From contig JASLQF010000015.1 in assembly GCA_030744625.1 (NCBI GenBank), forward strand, positions 1 through 41,514: a stretch of 41,514 nucleotides of DNA, in the 5' to 3' direction. Made by a program: the position numbers and the translations under genes. Positions within the stretch are counted from its first letter, which is position 1. Each line of letters starts with the position of its first letter. Source of the DNA: Rhodospirillales bacterium (GTDB taxonomy: Bacteria; Pseudomonadota; Alphaproteobacteria; Rhodospirillales; JASLQF01). Below are positions 10,708 to 18,735 of this stretch, one piece after another. The notes under the pieces are model-generated. The model made no database searches and was not told where the DNA came from. It was given only the letters and a program-made list of their open reading frames with translations.

Positions 10708-12165
10708 GTGGAAATAACAGAGACTAAGGCGGAATCTCTCAGACGGGAGTTTAAGATTGTCGTTGCCGCCGCCGACATCGAGGAACAGGTCACTGGCCGC
10801 CTGCGCGAAGTCGCGCTGACGGTGCGCATCGACGGCTTCCGGCCGGGCAAGGTGCCCCTGTCGATTCTGAAGGAAAGATACGGTCCCTCGATCATTGGCG
10901 AGGTGCTCGAGAAGGTCGTCGACGAGAGTTCCAGCCATGCCCTGGAGGAACGCGGCCTGCGCCCGGCCATGCGGCCCAAGATCGAGATCGTCTCCTTCGA
11001 GGACGGGCTCGATCTGGAATACACCATGGAGATCGAGGTCATGCCGGACATCGAGCCCATGGACTTCTCCAAGATCAAATTGGAGCGACTGGTCGTCGAG
11101 ACCGACGAGGCGACCATCGAAGAGGCCCTGGCCAACCTTGCCCAGTCCCGCAAGACGACCGAGGCGCTGGATGAAAACCGCAATGCCAAGGCGGGCGACG
11201 TCGCGGTCATCGACTTCGTGGGCTCCGTGGATGGCGAGGAATTTCCCGGCGGCAAGGCCGAGGGCTACGAGTTGGAACTGGGCTCGGGCTCGTTCATCCC
11301 CGGCTTCGAGGACCAGATCATCGGCGCCGCCGCCGACGAGAAGCGGCGCGTCGAGGTGAGCTTTCCCGCTGACTACGGTGCCGACCAACTGGCCGGCAAG
11401 GACGCCGTGTTCGAGGTCCATGTAAAGGAACTGCGGCGCACCGTGCCAGCCGCCGTCGACGACGATCTGGCCAAACAAGTCGGCCTGGAGACGTTGGGAG
11501 ACCTGAAAAGTGCGATCCGGGAGGACCATGTCCGCGAGTTCAAGTCGGTATCCCGCATGCGTCTAAAGCGTCAGGTGCTCGATGCCCTTGACGCCGACCA
11601 CGACTTCGAGTTGCCCGCCGCCATGGTCGAGGCGGAGGCCCACAGCATCTGGCATCAATACGAAGACCAGCGCAAGGCGGCAAAGGAGGCCGGGCAGGCA
11701 GAAGACCCCGACGCCAAGAGCGACGATGAACTGAAGGCGATGTTCGACGATCTGGCCAGGCGTCGTGTGCGCTTGGGGCTGCTCCTCGGCGAGATCGGCC
11801 GGATCAACAACATCCAGATCAACCAGGACGACATGAAGCGCGTCCTGGCCGAGGAGACGCGCCGCCACCCCGGCCAGGAACAGGCCATCCTCAGCCATTA
11901 TCAGAATTCGCCGGAGGCCCTCGAATCCTTAAGGGCGCCGGCTTTCGAGGAGAAGGTGGTCGACTTTATCCTGGAGATGGCGACCATTACCGACAAGCCG
12001 GCCACCGTCGATGAATTGATGATGGATTCGGACGAAGAGGCGGCGCCGGTCAAGAAGCCGAAAAAGAGGAAGGCCGCCAAGAAAAAGACGGAGAAGAAAT
12101 CCAAGCCGCGTAAGGTGCCCGCCAAATCCAAGGCGCAAACCGCGGCACGAAAAAAGGCGGATTGA
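10708..12165 (+). CDS. tig: trigger factor, ribosome-bound chaperone and prolyl isomerase
   Basis: The 485-residue product has the ribosome-binding tail with the Gly-Phe-Arg-Pro-Gly-Lys-Val-Pro signature near residues 46-53. It has an FKBP-type PPIase domain at about 155-245 (Gly-Asp-Val-Ala-Val-Ile-Asp-Phe, then Phe-Ile-Pro-Gly-Phe-Glu-Asp) and a C-terminal helical chaperone domain. Start is GTG at 10708, supported by TTGGAGG at 10697-10703; there is no better ATG. The last 38 residues are an extreme Lys-rich tail (16 Lys and 3 Arg), longer and more basic than the standard acidic end and probably disordered. It heads the proteostasis series tig-clpP-clpX-lon, the classic order. Confidence 0.97.
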   Translation: MEITETKAESLRREFKIVVAAADIEEQVTGRLREVALTVRIDGFRPGKVPLSILKERYGPSIIGEVLEKVVDESSSHALEERGLRPAMRPKIEIVSFEDGLDLEYTMEIEVMPDIEPMDFSKIKLERLVVETDEATIEEALANLAQSRKTTEALDENRNAKAGDVAVIDFVGSVDGEEFPGGKAEGYELELGSGSFIPGFEDQIIGAAADEKRRVEVSFPADYGADQLAGKDAVFEVHVKELRRTVPAAVDDDLAKQVGLETLGDLKSAIREDHVREFKSVSRMRLKRQVLDALDADHDFELPAAMVEAEAHSIWHQYEDQRKAAKEAGQAEDPDAKSDDELKAMFDDLARRRVRLGLLLGEIGRINNIQINQDDMKRVLAEETRRHPGQEQAILSHYQNSPEALESLRAPAFEEKVVDFILEMATITDKPATVDELMMDSDEEAAPVKKPKKRKAAKKKTEKKSKPRKVPAKSKAQTAARKKAD

Positions 12166-12232
12166 AGGTGGCCGGCGCGGCGGCTTTCGCCCAGGCAACC
12201 ACCGATTCGCGGTCAATGAGGACAGAAACCCG

Positions 12233-12919
12233 ATGAGAGACCCGGCCGACACCTACGTCAATTCCCTGATCCCCATGGTCGTCGAAACGACCAACCGGGG
12301 GGAGCGCGCCTACGACATTTATTCCAGGTTGCTGAAGGAGCGTATCGTCTTCGTCACCGGCGGCATCCACGACGAAATAGCCAGCCTGGTGTGCGCTCAA
12401 CTCCTTTTCCTGGAGTCCGAGAATCCGAACAAGGATATCGCCTTCTACATCAACTCGCCGGGCGGCGTGGTGACGGCTGGCCTCGCCATCTACGACACCA
12501 TGCGCTACATCCGGCCCGAAGTGTCCACCGTATGCATCGGCCAGGCGGCTTCCATGGGATCGCTTTTATTGGCTGCCGGTGCCCCGGGCAAGCGCTATGC
12601 GTTGACCAATTCGCGAATCATGATTCACCAGCCTTCGGGCGGCATCCAGGGGCAAGCCACCGACATCGAAATCCAGGCCAAGGAGATCCTGGCCCTGAGA
12701 AGCCGGCTCAACCAGATTTACGTGGAACACACCAGCCAAACCCTCGACGTGATCGAAGCGGCGGTCGAACGCGATAAGTTCATGACGCCGGAAGAAGCCA
12801 AGGAATTCGGGATCATCGACGACATCCCGATCAGCCGTCCGCCCGGGGACGACGAAGAAGGGAGCACCGAAGGGGAGACGGACAAGAAAAACGGGGAGGA
12901 CGGCGGCGCGGTTAATTAA
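12233..12919 (+). CDS. clpP: ATP-dependent Clp protease proteolytic subunit
   Basis: This is the serine peptidase of the ClpXP complex, 228 residues. The triad is S107 (Gln-Ala-Ala-Ser-Met-Gly-Ser), H132 (Ile-Met-Ile-His-Gln-Pro) and D181 (Glu-Arg-Asp-Lys-Phe), with the same His-to-Asp spacing as E. coli. The Ile-Asn-Ser-Pro-Gly-Gly oxyanion strand is at about 73-78. The last 25 residues are an acidic, Gly/Glu-rich extension beyond the usual end. No long propeptide is seen before the handle domain. It follows tig by 67 bases and precedes clpX by 202 bases. Confidence 0.98.
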   Translation: MRDPADTYVNSLIPMVVETTNRGERAYDIYSRLLKERIVFVTGGIHDEIASLVCAQLLFLESENPNKDIAFYINSPGGVVTAGLAIYDTMRYIRPEVSTVCIGQAASMGSLLLAAGAPGKRYALTNSRIMIHQPSGGIQGQATDIEIQAKEILALRSRLNQIYVEHTSQTLDVIEAAVERDKFMTPEEAKEFGIIDDIPISRPPGDDEEGSTEGETDKKNGEDGGAVN

Positions 12920-12964
12920 ATTTCAATTTCCTCTCCCTATATGTCCTTATGATGCCGCTCTCCA

Positions 12965-12982
12965 ACGCGCCGGCCGGCGCGT
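12965..12982. repeat. 18-bp perfect palindrome between clpP and clpX
   Basis: ACGCGCCGGCCGGCGCGT equals its own reverse complement over all 18 bases. It is 46 bases downstream of the clpP stop and about 140 bases upstream of clpX. It has no loop and no following T-run, so it is not a standard terminator. It could be a protein-binding site or merely a product of G+C-rich sequence. The rest of this 202-bp gap shows no other feature I can support. Confidence 0.5.
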
Positions 12983-13121
12983 GCCGCGGAGCAAGGATCA
13001 TCCCGATTCCCTCGACGAATCGTGGAGAACACCGGCCAGGACGGCTTTTTGGGGATTGTGTGGTGCCTGGGCCTGCGGCTAACATGACCGCACCGAAGCC
13101 GGTCAAGAGAACGGAGCAGCC

Positions 13122-14387
<1,266 letters not shown>

Positions 14388-14400
14388 GCTCTGGCGTCCC

Positions 14401-14431
14401 CTTGAACCGGCGGCAAAACGAGACCATTTTT
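14401..14431 (+). promoter_or_regulatory. heat-shock (RpoH)-like promoter upstream of lon
   Basis: CTTGAA at 14401-14406 is followed after 17 bases by CCATTTTT at 14424-14431. This resembles the sigma32 pattern (CTTGAA, then C-rich CCAT-T) and lies about 85 bases upstream of the chosen lon start. Lon is a heat-shock gene in most proteobacteria, which supports the reading, but the match is by eye only. Confidence 0.45.
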
Positions 14432-14514
14432 CGAGTAGTTCGATTAGGTCGTTCACGGGCGTGGTGACGGCCCTACCCGGAAATAAAGATCAACCCGCGA
14501 AAGGTGATAAACGC

Positions 14515-16917
14515 GTGACTGATCAGAACAACAGCTACCCCGTCCTGCCGCTACGCGACATCGTGGTGTTTCCGCACATGATCGTCCCCCTGTTCGTGGG
14601 GCGGGAAAAATCGGTGCGGGCGCTCGAAAACGTCATGCAGGATGACAAGCAGATTCTTCTTGTCGCCCAGAAAAACGCCGCCCAGGACGATCCGGTCGCC
14701 GAAGACATTTATTCGGTGGGCACCATCTCCACGGTGTTGCAGCTCCTGAAGCTGCCGGATGGCACGGTAAAGGTGCTAGTCGAGGGCGGCGAGCGCGCCC
14801 GCATACGCGGATTCGTGGAAAATGAGGATTTCTTCCAGGCCGAGGCCGAAATCGTCGTGGACGGCGAAGGCGACATCCAGGACGTGGAGGCGCTGTCGCG
14901 TACCGTGGTCACGCAATTCGAGCAGTACATCAAGCTCAACAAGAAGATCCCGCCGGAGGTTCTTGTCTCGCTCAACCAGATCGAGGATGCCAGCAAGCTG
15001 GCCGACACGGTGGCTTCGCATCTGGCGCTCAAGATTTCCGAGAAGCAGGAACTCCTCGAGATCGAATCAGTCACCGAGCGCCTGGAGAGGGTTTTCGCCC
15101 ACATGGAGTCCGAGATTGGTGTCCTCCAGGTGGAGAAGAAGATTCGCAGCCGGGTCAAGCGCCAGATGGAGAAGACCCAGCGCGAGTTCTATCTGAACGA
15201 ACAGCTCAAGGCGATCCAGAAGGAGCTTGGCGAGACCGAGGACGGCCGCGACGAAGCGAGCGAACTCGAAGAGCGCATCGAGAAGACCAAGCTGAGCAAG
15301 GAAGCCCGTGAGAAGGCGCTGGCGGAACTCAAGAAGCTGCGCACCATGAGCCCCATGTCGGCGGAAGCCACGGTTGTCCGCAACTATCTCGATTGGATGC
15401 TAAGTATCCCCTGGAAGAAGCGTACGCGCATCAAGAAGGACATCAACAACGCGCTGGAGATCCTCGACGCCGATCATTATGGCCTGGAAAAGGTCAAGGA
15501 GCGGATTCTCGAGTATCTCGCGGTGCAGCAGCGCACCCGCAAGATCCGCGGACCCATTCTCTGCCTGGTCGGCGCCCCTGGCGTCGGCAAGACCTCGCTC
15601 GGCAAGTCGATCGCCCGCGCTTCGGGCCGCAACTTCGTGCGCATGTCGCTGGGCGGCGTGCGCGACGAAGCCGAAATTCGCGGCCACCGCCGCACTTACA
15701 TCGGCTCCATGCCGGGCAAGATCATCCAGGGCATGAAGAAGGCCAAGGCCTCCAACCCGCTGTTCCTCCTCGACGAGGTCGACAAGATGGGCCAGGACTG
15801 GCGCGGCGATCCGGCGTCGGCCCTCCTGGAAGTCCTCGATCCTGAGCAGAACATTGCCTTCAACGACCACTACCTGGAAGTCGATTACGACCTTTCGGAC
15901 GTGATGTTCATCACTACGGCCAACACTCTCCGCATCCCGCCGCCGCTCCTCGACCGCATGGAGATCATCCGCATCTCCGGCTACACCGAGGACGAAAAGG
16001 TCGAAATCGCCAAGCGCCATCTGATCCCCAAGCAGATGGAGAACCACGGCCTCAAGGAAAGCGAGTGGGCGATCTCGGAAGAGGCGCTGCGCAGTCTCAT
16101 CCGCTACTACACGCGCGAGGCCGGGGTGCGTAATCTGGAGCGGGAACTCGCCAACCTGACGCGCAAGGCGATCAAGGAAATTCTGTCGAGCGACAAGGAA
16201 AAAATAGCCCTCACACGTCGCAATCTAGGCAAATACGCCGGCGTTCGCCGTTACCGCTATGGCGAAGTGGAACTCGAGGACATGGTGGGTGTCACCACCG
16301 GCCTGGCGTGGACCGAGGTGGGAGGCGAGCTGTTGACGATCGAATCGGTCATGGTGCCCGGCAAGGGAAGGATGACGATCACCGGCAAGCTCGGCGATGT
16401 CATGCAGGAATCCATCCAGGCGGCGAAATCCTACGTGCAGTCGCAGGCCGTGGAGTTCGGCATCAAGCCGACCGTATTCATCAAGAAGGACATTCACGTC
16501 CACGTGCCGGAGGGAGCGACCCCGAAAGATGGGCCTTCGGCCGGCGTCGGCATGGTGACCGCGATCGTCTCCGTGCTTACCGGTATCGCGGTTGACCGCA
16601 ACGTCGCCATGACCGGCGAGATTACACTGCGCGGGCGCATCCTGCCCATCGGCGGGCTCAAGGAGAAATTGCTGGCGGCGCTGCGCGGCGGCATCAAGCG
16701 GGTGCTGATCCCCTTGGACAACGAAAAGGATTTGGCCGAGATTCCCGACAACGTGAAGAAAGGCCTGACGATCATCCCGGTCAGCACCGTGGACGAAGTG
16801 CTCAAGGACGCCCTGGTCTCCGAGCTTACGCCCATCGAGTGGGACGAGGAAGCCGAGCTCGCGGCGCTTGCCGCGAAACAGTCCGACGACGAAGACCTGG
16901 GCGTCATCACTCATTAA
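14515..16917 (+). CDS. lon: ATP-dependent protease Lon
   Basis: This is a cytosolic AAA+ serine protease of 800 residues from the chosen start. The N-terminal substrate-binding domain begins with Tyr-Pro-Val-Leu-Pro-Leu-Arg-Asp. A coiled coil is likely around 190-260. Walker A GAPGVGKT is at 353-360, followed by Walker B (Leu-Phe-Leu-Leu-Asp-Glu-Val-Asp-Lys). The catalytic dyad is S675 (Lys-Asp-Gly-Pro-Ser-Ala-Gly) and K718, with the E. coli spacing of 43. Start choice: the frame is open back to a GTG at 14461, but the GTG at 14515 has AAGGTGA at 14501-14507 with seven bases of spacing, and Lon proteins normally begin a few residues before the Val-Leu-Pro-Leu-Arg motif. It is fourth in the tig-clpP-clpX-lon series and probably has its own heat-shock promoter. 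Confidence 0.97.
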   Translation: MTDQNNSYPVLPLRDIVVFPHMIVPLFVGREKSVRALENVMQDDKQILLVAQKNAAQDDPVAEDIYSVGTISTVLQLLKLPDGTVKVLVEGGERARIRGFVENEDFFQAEAEIVVDGEGDIQDVEALSRTVVTQFEQYIKLNKKIPPEVLVSLNQIEDASKLADTVASHLALKISEKQELLEIESVTERLERVFAHMESEIGVLQVEKKIRSRVKRQMEKTQREFYLNEQLKAIQKELGETEDGRDEASELEERIEKTKLSKEAREKALAELKKLRTMSPMSAEATVVRNYLDWMLSIPWKKRTRIKKDINNALEILDADHYGLEKVKERILEYLAVQQRTRKIRGPILCLVGAPGVGKTSLGKSIARASGRNFVRMSLGGVRDEAEIRGHRRTYIGSMPGKIIQGMKKAKASNPLFLLDEVDKMGQDWRGDPASALLEVLDPEQNIAFNDHYLEVDYDLSDVMFITTANTLRIPPPLLDRMEIIRISGYTEDEKVEIAKRHLIPKQMENHGLKESEWAISEEALRSLIRYYTREAGVRNLERELANLTRKAIKEILSSDKEKIALTRRNLGKYAGVRRYRYGEVELEDMVGVTTGLAWTEVGGELLTIESVMVPGKGRMTITGKLGDVMQESIQAAKSYVQSQAVEFGIKPTVFIKKDIHVHVPEGATPKDGPSAGVGMVTAIVSVLTGIAVDRNVAMTGEITLRGRILPIGGLKEKLLAALRGGIKRVLIPLDNEKDLAEIPDNVKKGLTIIPVSTVDEVLKDALVSELTPIEWDEEAELAALAAKQSDDEDLGVITH

Positions 16918-17020
16918 TCTCTTGAGGTGGGGGAAGCGATCCACAGCGGGCGGTTGCGCTCGAGTGATTGGGGGCTTTTCGTGAAACCGCACAAACCTGG
17001 GGAAAACTGATGTTCTCCGA

Positions 17021-17049
17021 TTGACGGCGGCGGCGACTACGCTTTAAAC
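17021..17049 (+). promoter_or_regulatory. sigma70-type promoter of the HU gene
   Basis: TTGACG at 17021-17026, a 17-base spacer and TTAAAC at 17044-17049 give a reasonable housekeeping promoter about 80 bases upstream of the HU start. The remainder of the 211-bp gap after lon holds no terminator I can recognise. Confidence 0.5.
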
Positions 17050-17128
17050 TCCCGACCATCGGGGAAACACCTTCCATGAAATAGAATCATTCTCGGCGCT
17101 TCAATCGCATAGAAAAGGGGGCCTTAAA

Positions 17129-17401
17129 TTGAATAAGAACGATCTAGTTGCACAAGTTGCCAGCAGCACGGGACTGTCGAAGACCGACTCCGCCAATGCG
17201 GTCGACGGGATCATCGACGCCATCACCAGATCTTTAAGCGGTGGACAGGAGGTTCGCCTGGTCGGTTTCGGCACTTTCAGCGTCGCCAGACGCGCCGCGA
17301 CCCAAGGACGCAACCCCAGGACCGGGGAAAGAATCCAAATTCCCGCGTCCAATCAGCCCAAGTTCAAGGCTGGCAAGGGTTTGAAAGCTGCGGTCAACTG
17401 A
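17129..17401 (+). CDS. hup: HU-type nucleoid DNA-binding protein
   Basis: The 90-residue product is a complete HU/IHF-family protein. It has the helical dimerisation part (about 1-40), then Val-Gly-Phe-Gly-Thr-Phe, and the beta-arm motif Gly-Arg-Asn-Pro-Arg-Thr-Gly at about 61-67 that intercalates in the DNA minor groove. Start is TTG at 17129, with AAGGGGG at 17115-17121 and seven bases of spacing; no ATG or GTG fits upstream, and Met-Asn-Lys-Asn-Asp-Leu is the normal HU opening. A TTG start is unusual for such an abundant protein. It follows lon, as in many proteobacteria, has its own promoter and is closed by a strong terminator. Beta-type HU (hupB) is likely, but alpha and beta cannot be separated here. 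Confidence 0.96.
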   Translation: MNKNDLVAQVASSTGLSKTDSANAVDGIIDAITRSLSGGQEVRLVGFGTFSVARRAATQGRNPRTGERIQIPASNQPKFKAGKGLKAAVN

Positions 17402-17428
17402 CCGGCAGCCATTCTAGGGTATTAGTCT

Positions 17429-17466
17429 ATGCCGGCTGCGGCGGAAGGCGCAGCCGGCATTGCTTT
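17429..17466 (+). terminator. Rho-independent terminator after hup
   Basis: ATGCCGGCTGCG at 17429-17440 and CGCAGCCGGCAT at 17449-17460 form a perfect 12-bp stem with an 8-base loop. It is followed by TGCTTT and lies 28 bases after the HU stop codon. The T-tract is short but the stem is very strong. Confidence 0.85.
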
Positions 17467-17511
17467 GTCCCCCATTCCCCACGTACACCCGACACTCCAT
17501 GCCATGAGGAC

Positions 17512-17531
17512 TGATTCTGTTTTAAGAATCA
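17512..17531. promoter_or_regulatory. 20-bp inverted repeat TGATTCT-N6-AGAATCA
   Basis: TGATTCT at 17512-17518 and AGAATCA at 17525-17531 are perfect inverted repeats around six A/T-rich bases (GTTTTA). The form fits a dimeric regulator operator or a small hairpin. I know no matching consensus. It precedes the transposase remnant and may be a relic of that element. Confidence 0.4.
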
Positions 17532-17539
17532 ACGTATTG

Positions 17540-18119
17540 TGGCAAATATGAGGGGGCTGGCATGGCGCCCCCAATGGGCGACTCGAAACGGCAGGGACCG
17601 CGGGTCGATTACGACCGCCGCCTCGCCCCCAATTTTAATTCCACGCATCCAAGGTCACGTCAGAGGCTGGAATGGCGGTGCCAGGGCCGTCGAAAGACAG
17701 GCCGCTTCCACCAGCCAGCCGGGACGCTTCGAGGTGGAGCTTCCGGCCACCGAGGAGAACGTGTCCACATCGGGCGGCCTTTGCGGCGCTTGGATCGACC
17801 GGGTTCACGATCGACATCCCCCGAAAGAGATTATTCGCGACATGGACAGCAGCGTGTGCCCGCCCCATGGCGACCAGGAGGGATCGGTCCACAGTCCTGG
17901 CAACTTCATGCCAACGCTGGCCTTGCCGAAGCACGTCCGTCGCCTTTCAACTGGCCGAGGTTGCCGTGGCGCGAAACCTGCTTCGGAAATTCCCCGGCGA
18001 TTCGATGATTCGCGACCAAGACCCGCTCCGGTATGGCCGGGGAAATCCACGGCGGGGTAAGAGACGATGGTGAGAACTGGATATAATCACCATGGATATG
18101 ATGATTACCTGGCAAATAT
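17540..18119 (+). repeat. 10-bp direct repeat flanking the transposase remnant
   Basis: TGGCAAATAT occurs at 17540-17549 and again, in the same orientation, at 18110-18119. The two copies bracket the recognisable transposase pieces (17574-17995). They could be part of an insertion duplication or a recombination scar, but IS1380-type elements normally duplicate only 4-5 bp, so chance is also possible. Confidence 0.35.
17574..17995 (+). pseudogene. remnant of an IS1380-family transposase, frameshifted and internally deleted
   Basis: Three pieces in three frames match one transposase type as I recall it. At 17574-17651 there is an N-terminal piece with Pro-Arg-Val-Asp-Tyr-Asp-Arg-Arg-Leu. At 17686-17931 the frame reads AASTSQPGRFE, then Ala-Trp-Ile-Asp-Arg-Val-His, then DMDSSVCPPHGDQEGS, the catalytic-region motif of these elements. 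It then jumps directly to GNFMPTLALPK, which belongs near the C-terminus, so roughly half of the gene is missing at that point. At 17939-17995 a third frame gives VAFQLAEVAVARNLL, the C-terminal motif. An intact copy would be about 1.3-1.4 kb; under 0.5 kb remains. It cannot encode an active protein. The family name is from memory of motifs and not from a search. Confidence 0.7.
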
Positions 18120-18249
18120 CGGCTAGACTACCGCTCATCGACATGCATATGGCGGCGTTCACGAAAGAGGAGACCAGGGCCTCGTGTGGTTCGGGTTCGC
18201 TCTGCCACTGCGCTGGCGATGTTGGAGGAACGGCTCGAAGACCGCCACG

Positions 18250-18357
18250 CTCAAACCCAGTCTTACCCATTTCGCGCTGTTTTACAGCGATCTGCCGCGG
18301 TTGAAGGATTTCTACGCCCCCGTGACGGGCCTGGCCCCAACCGGCCGGGGTGAGAAG
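18250..18357 (+). pseudogene. N-terminal fragment of a VOC/glyoxalase-type protein
   Basis: In one frame the sequence reads LTHFALFYSDLPRLKDFY followed by a Val-Thr-Gly-Leu segment. This is the first beta-alpha unit of the vicinal oxygen chelate fold (usually Leu-x-His-x-Ala-Leu-x-Val-x-Asp-Leu-x-x-x-x-x-Phe-Tyr-x-x-Val-Leu-Gly-Leu), including the metal-ligand His. The frame gives no sensible VOC continuation after about 18357 and overlaps the ribosome site and start of the MoaD-like gene. It appears to be a truncated gene left by the event that joined the molybdoenzyme operon to this locus. Confidence 0.55.
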
Positions 18358-18367
18358 GAACATATCG

Positions 18368-18712
18368 ATGAACGGACCGGCCCGAAACTTTGCCGAGGTG
18401 GCCGCATTGCCCATGGAAGAAGCCTTCACAGTTCACGTCTGGCTGTTCGGCGCGCTGTCGGCGTTGACACCCGAGCGTCCACTGGTCCTTCGCCTCACCG
18501 AGCGCTTCACCGCCGGCGACGTGATCGAGCGGCTCAGCGACCGACTCGGTGACGACTTCACCTCCCGCGTGCTGCTTTCGCCGGGTGAAAAGTTCAGCCA
18601 TTGCCGCATCTTCGTCGACGGGTTCGCGGTCGAGAACCTCGACGAGCCGCTCGCCACCGGGGAGATCGTCTCGATCGAGTTTATCTTGATGATCACGCCC
18701 GAGGGCGGCTAG
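18368..18712 (+). CDS. MoaD/ThiS-like small protein with C-terminal Gly-Gly
   Basis: The 114-residue product has the outline of a ubiquitin-like sulfur-carrier: an early beta strand (Thr-Val-His-Val-Trp-Leu-Phe-Gly-Ala-Leu, about 22-31), a Thr-Ala-Gly-Asp-Val-Ile-Glu-Arg-Leu helix, Ile-Phe-Val-Asp-Gly, a Glu-Pro-Leu-Ala-Thr-Gly-Glu turn, and an end in Pro-Glu-Gly-Gly. The terminal Gly-Gly is what such proteins use for adenylation and thiocarboxylate formation in molybdopterin or thiamine synthesis. It is longer than MoaD (about 80) through an N-terminal extension. The ATG at 18368 follows AGAAGGAA; an ATG at 18413 is an alternative. It lies 23 bases before the molybdoenzyme gene, so a role in its cofactor or its assembly is likely but unproven. 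Confidence 0.7.
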   Translation: MNGPARNFAEVAALPMEEAFTVHVWLFGALSALTPERPLVLRLTERFTAGDVIERLSDRLGDDFTSRVLLSPGEKFSHCRIFVDGFAVENLDEPLATGEIVSIEFILMITPEGG

Positions 18713-18735
18713 CGAGAAAAGAAGGAGAAGGGGCG

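Larger units (their letters stand above)
17467..18367. other. gene-free stretch of decayed mobile and VOC sequences
   Basis: These 900 bases hold no intact gene. From left to right there is a 20-bp palindrome, a 10-bp direct repeat copy, a broken IS1380-type transposase, the second repeat copy and the start of a VOC-family gene that runs out at the MoaD-like gene. A TATAAT sits at 18082-18087, about 280 bases before the MoaD-like gene, but no -35 partner is visible. The stretch is the left flank of the molybdoenzyme operon. Confidence 0.75.

Noticed and set aside
14461-14514. Earlier GTG start for lon, 18 codons upstream
   Set aside because: No good ribosome site, and the added residues do not look like Lon; the GTG at 14515 has AAGGTGA at the right distance.
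17539-18060. Genuine 173-residue protein gene after hup
   Set aside because: Parts of it match transposase motifs, but the frame joins distant motifs and the end of the transposase lies in another frame; it is a remnant.
18082-18087. TATAAT as the promoter of the molybdoenzyme operon
   Set aside because: Perfect -10 text but no -35 element at 16-18 bases and about 280 bases from the first gene; too weak to call.
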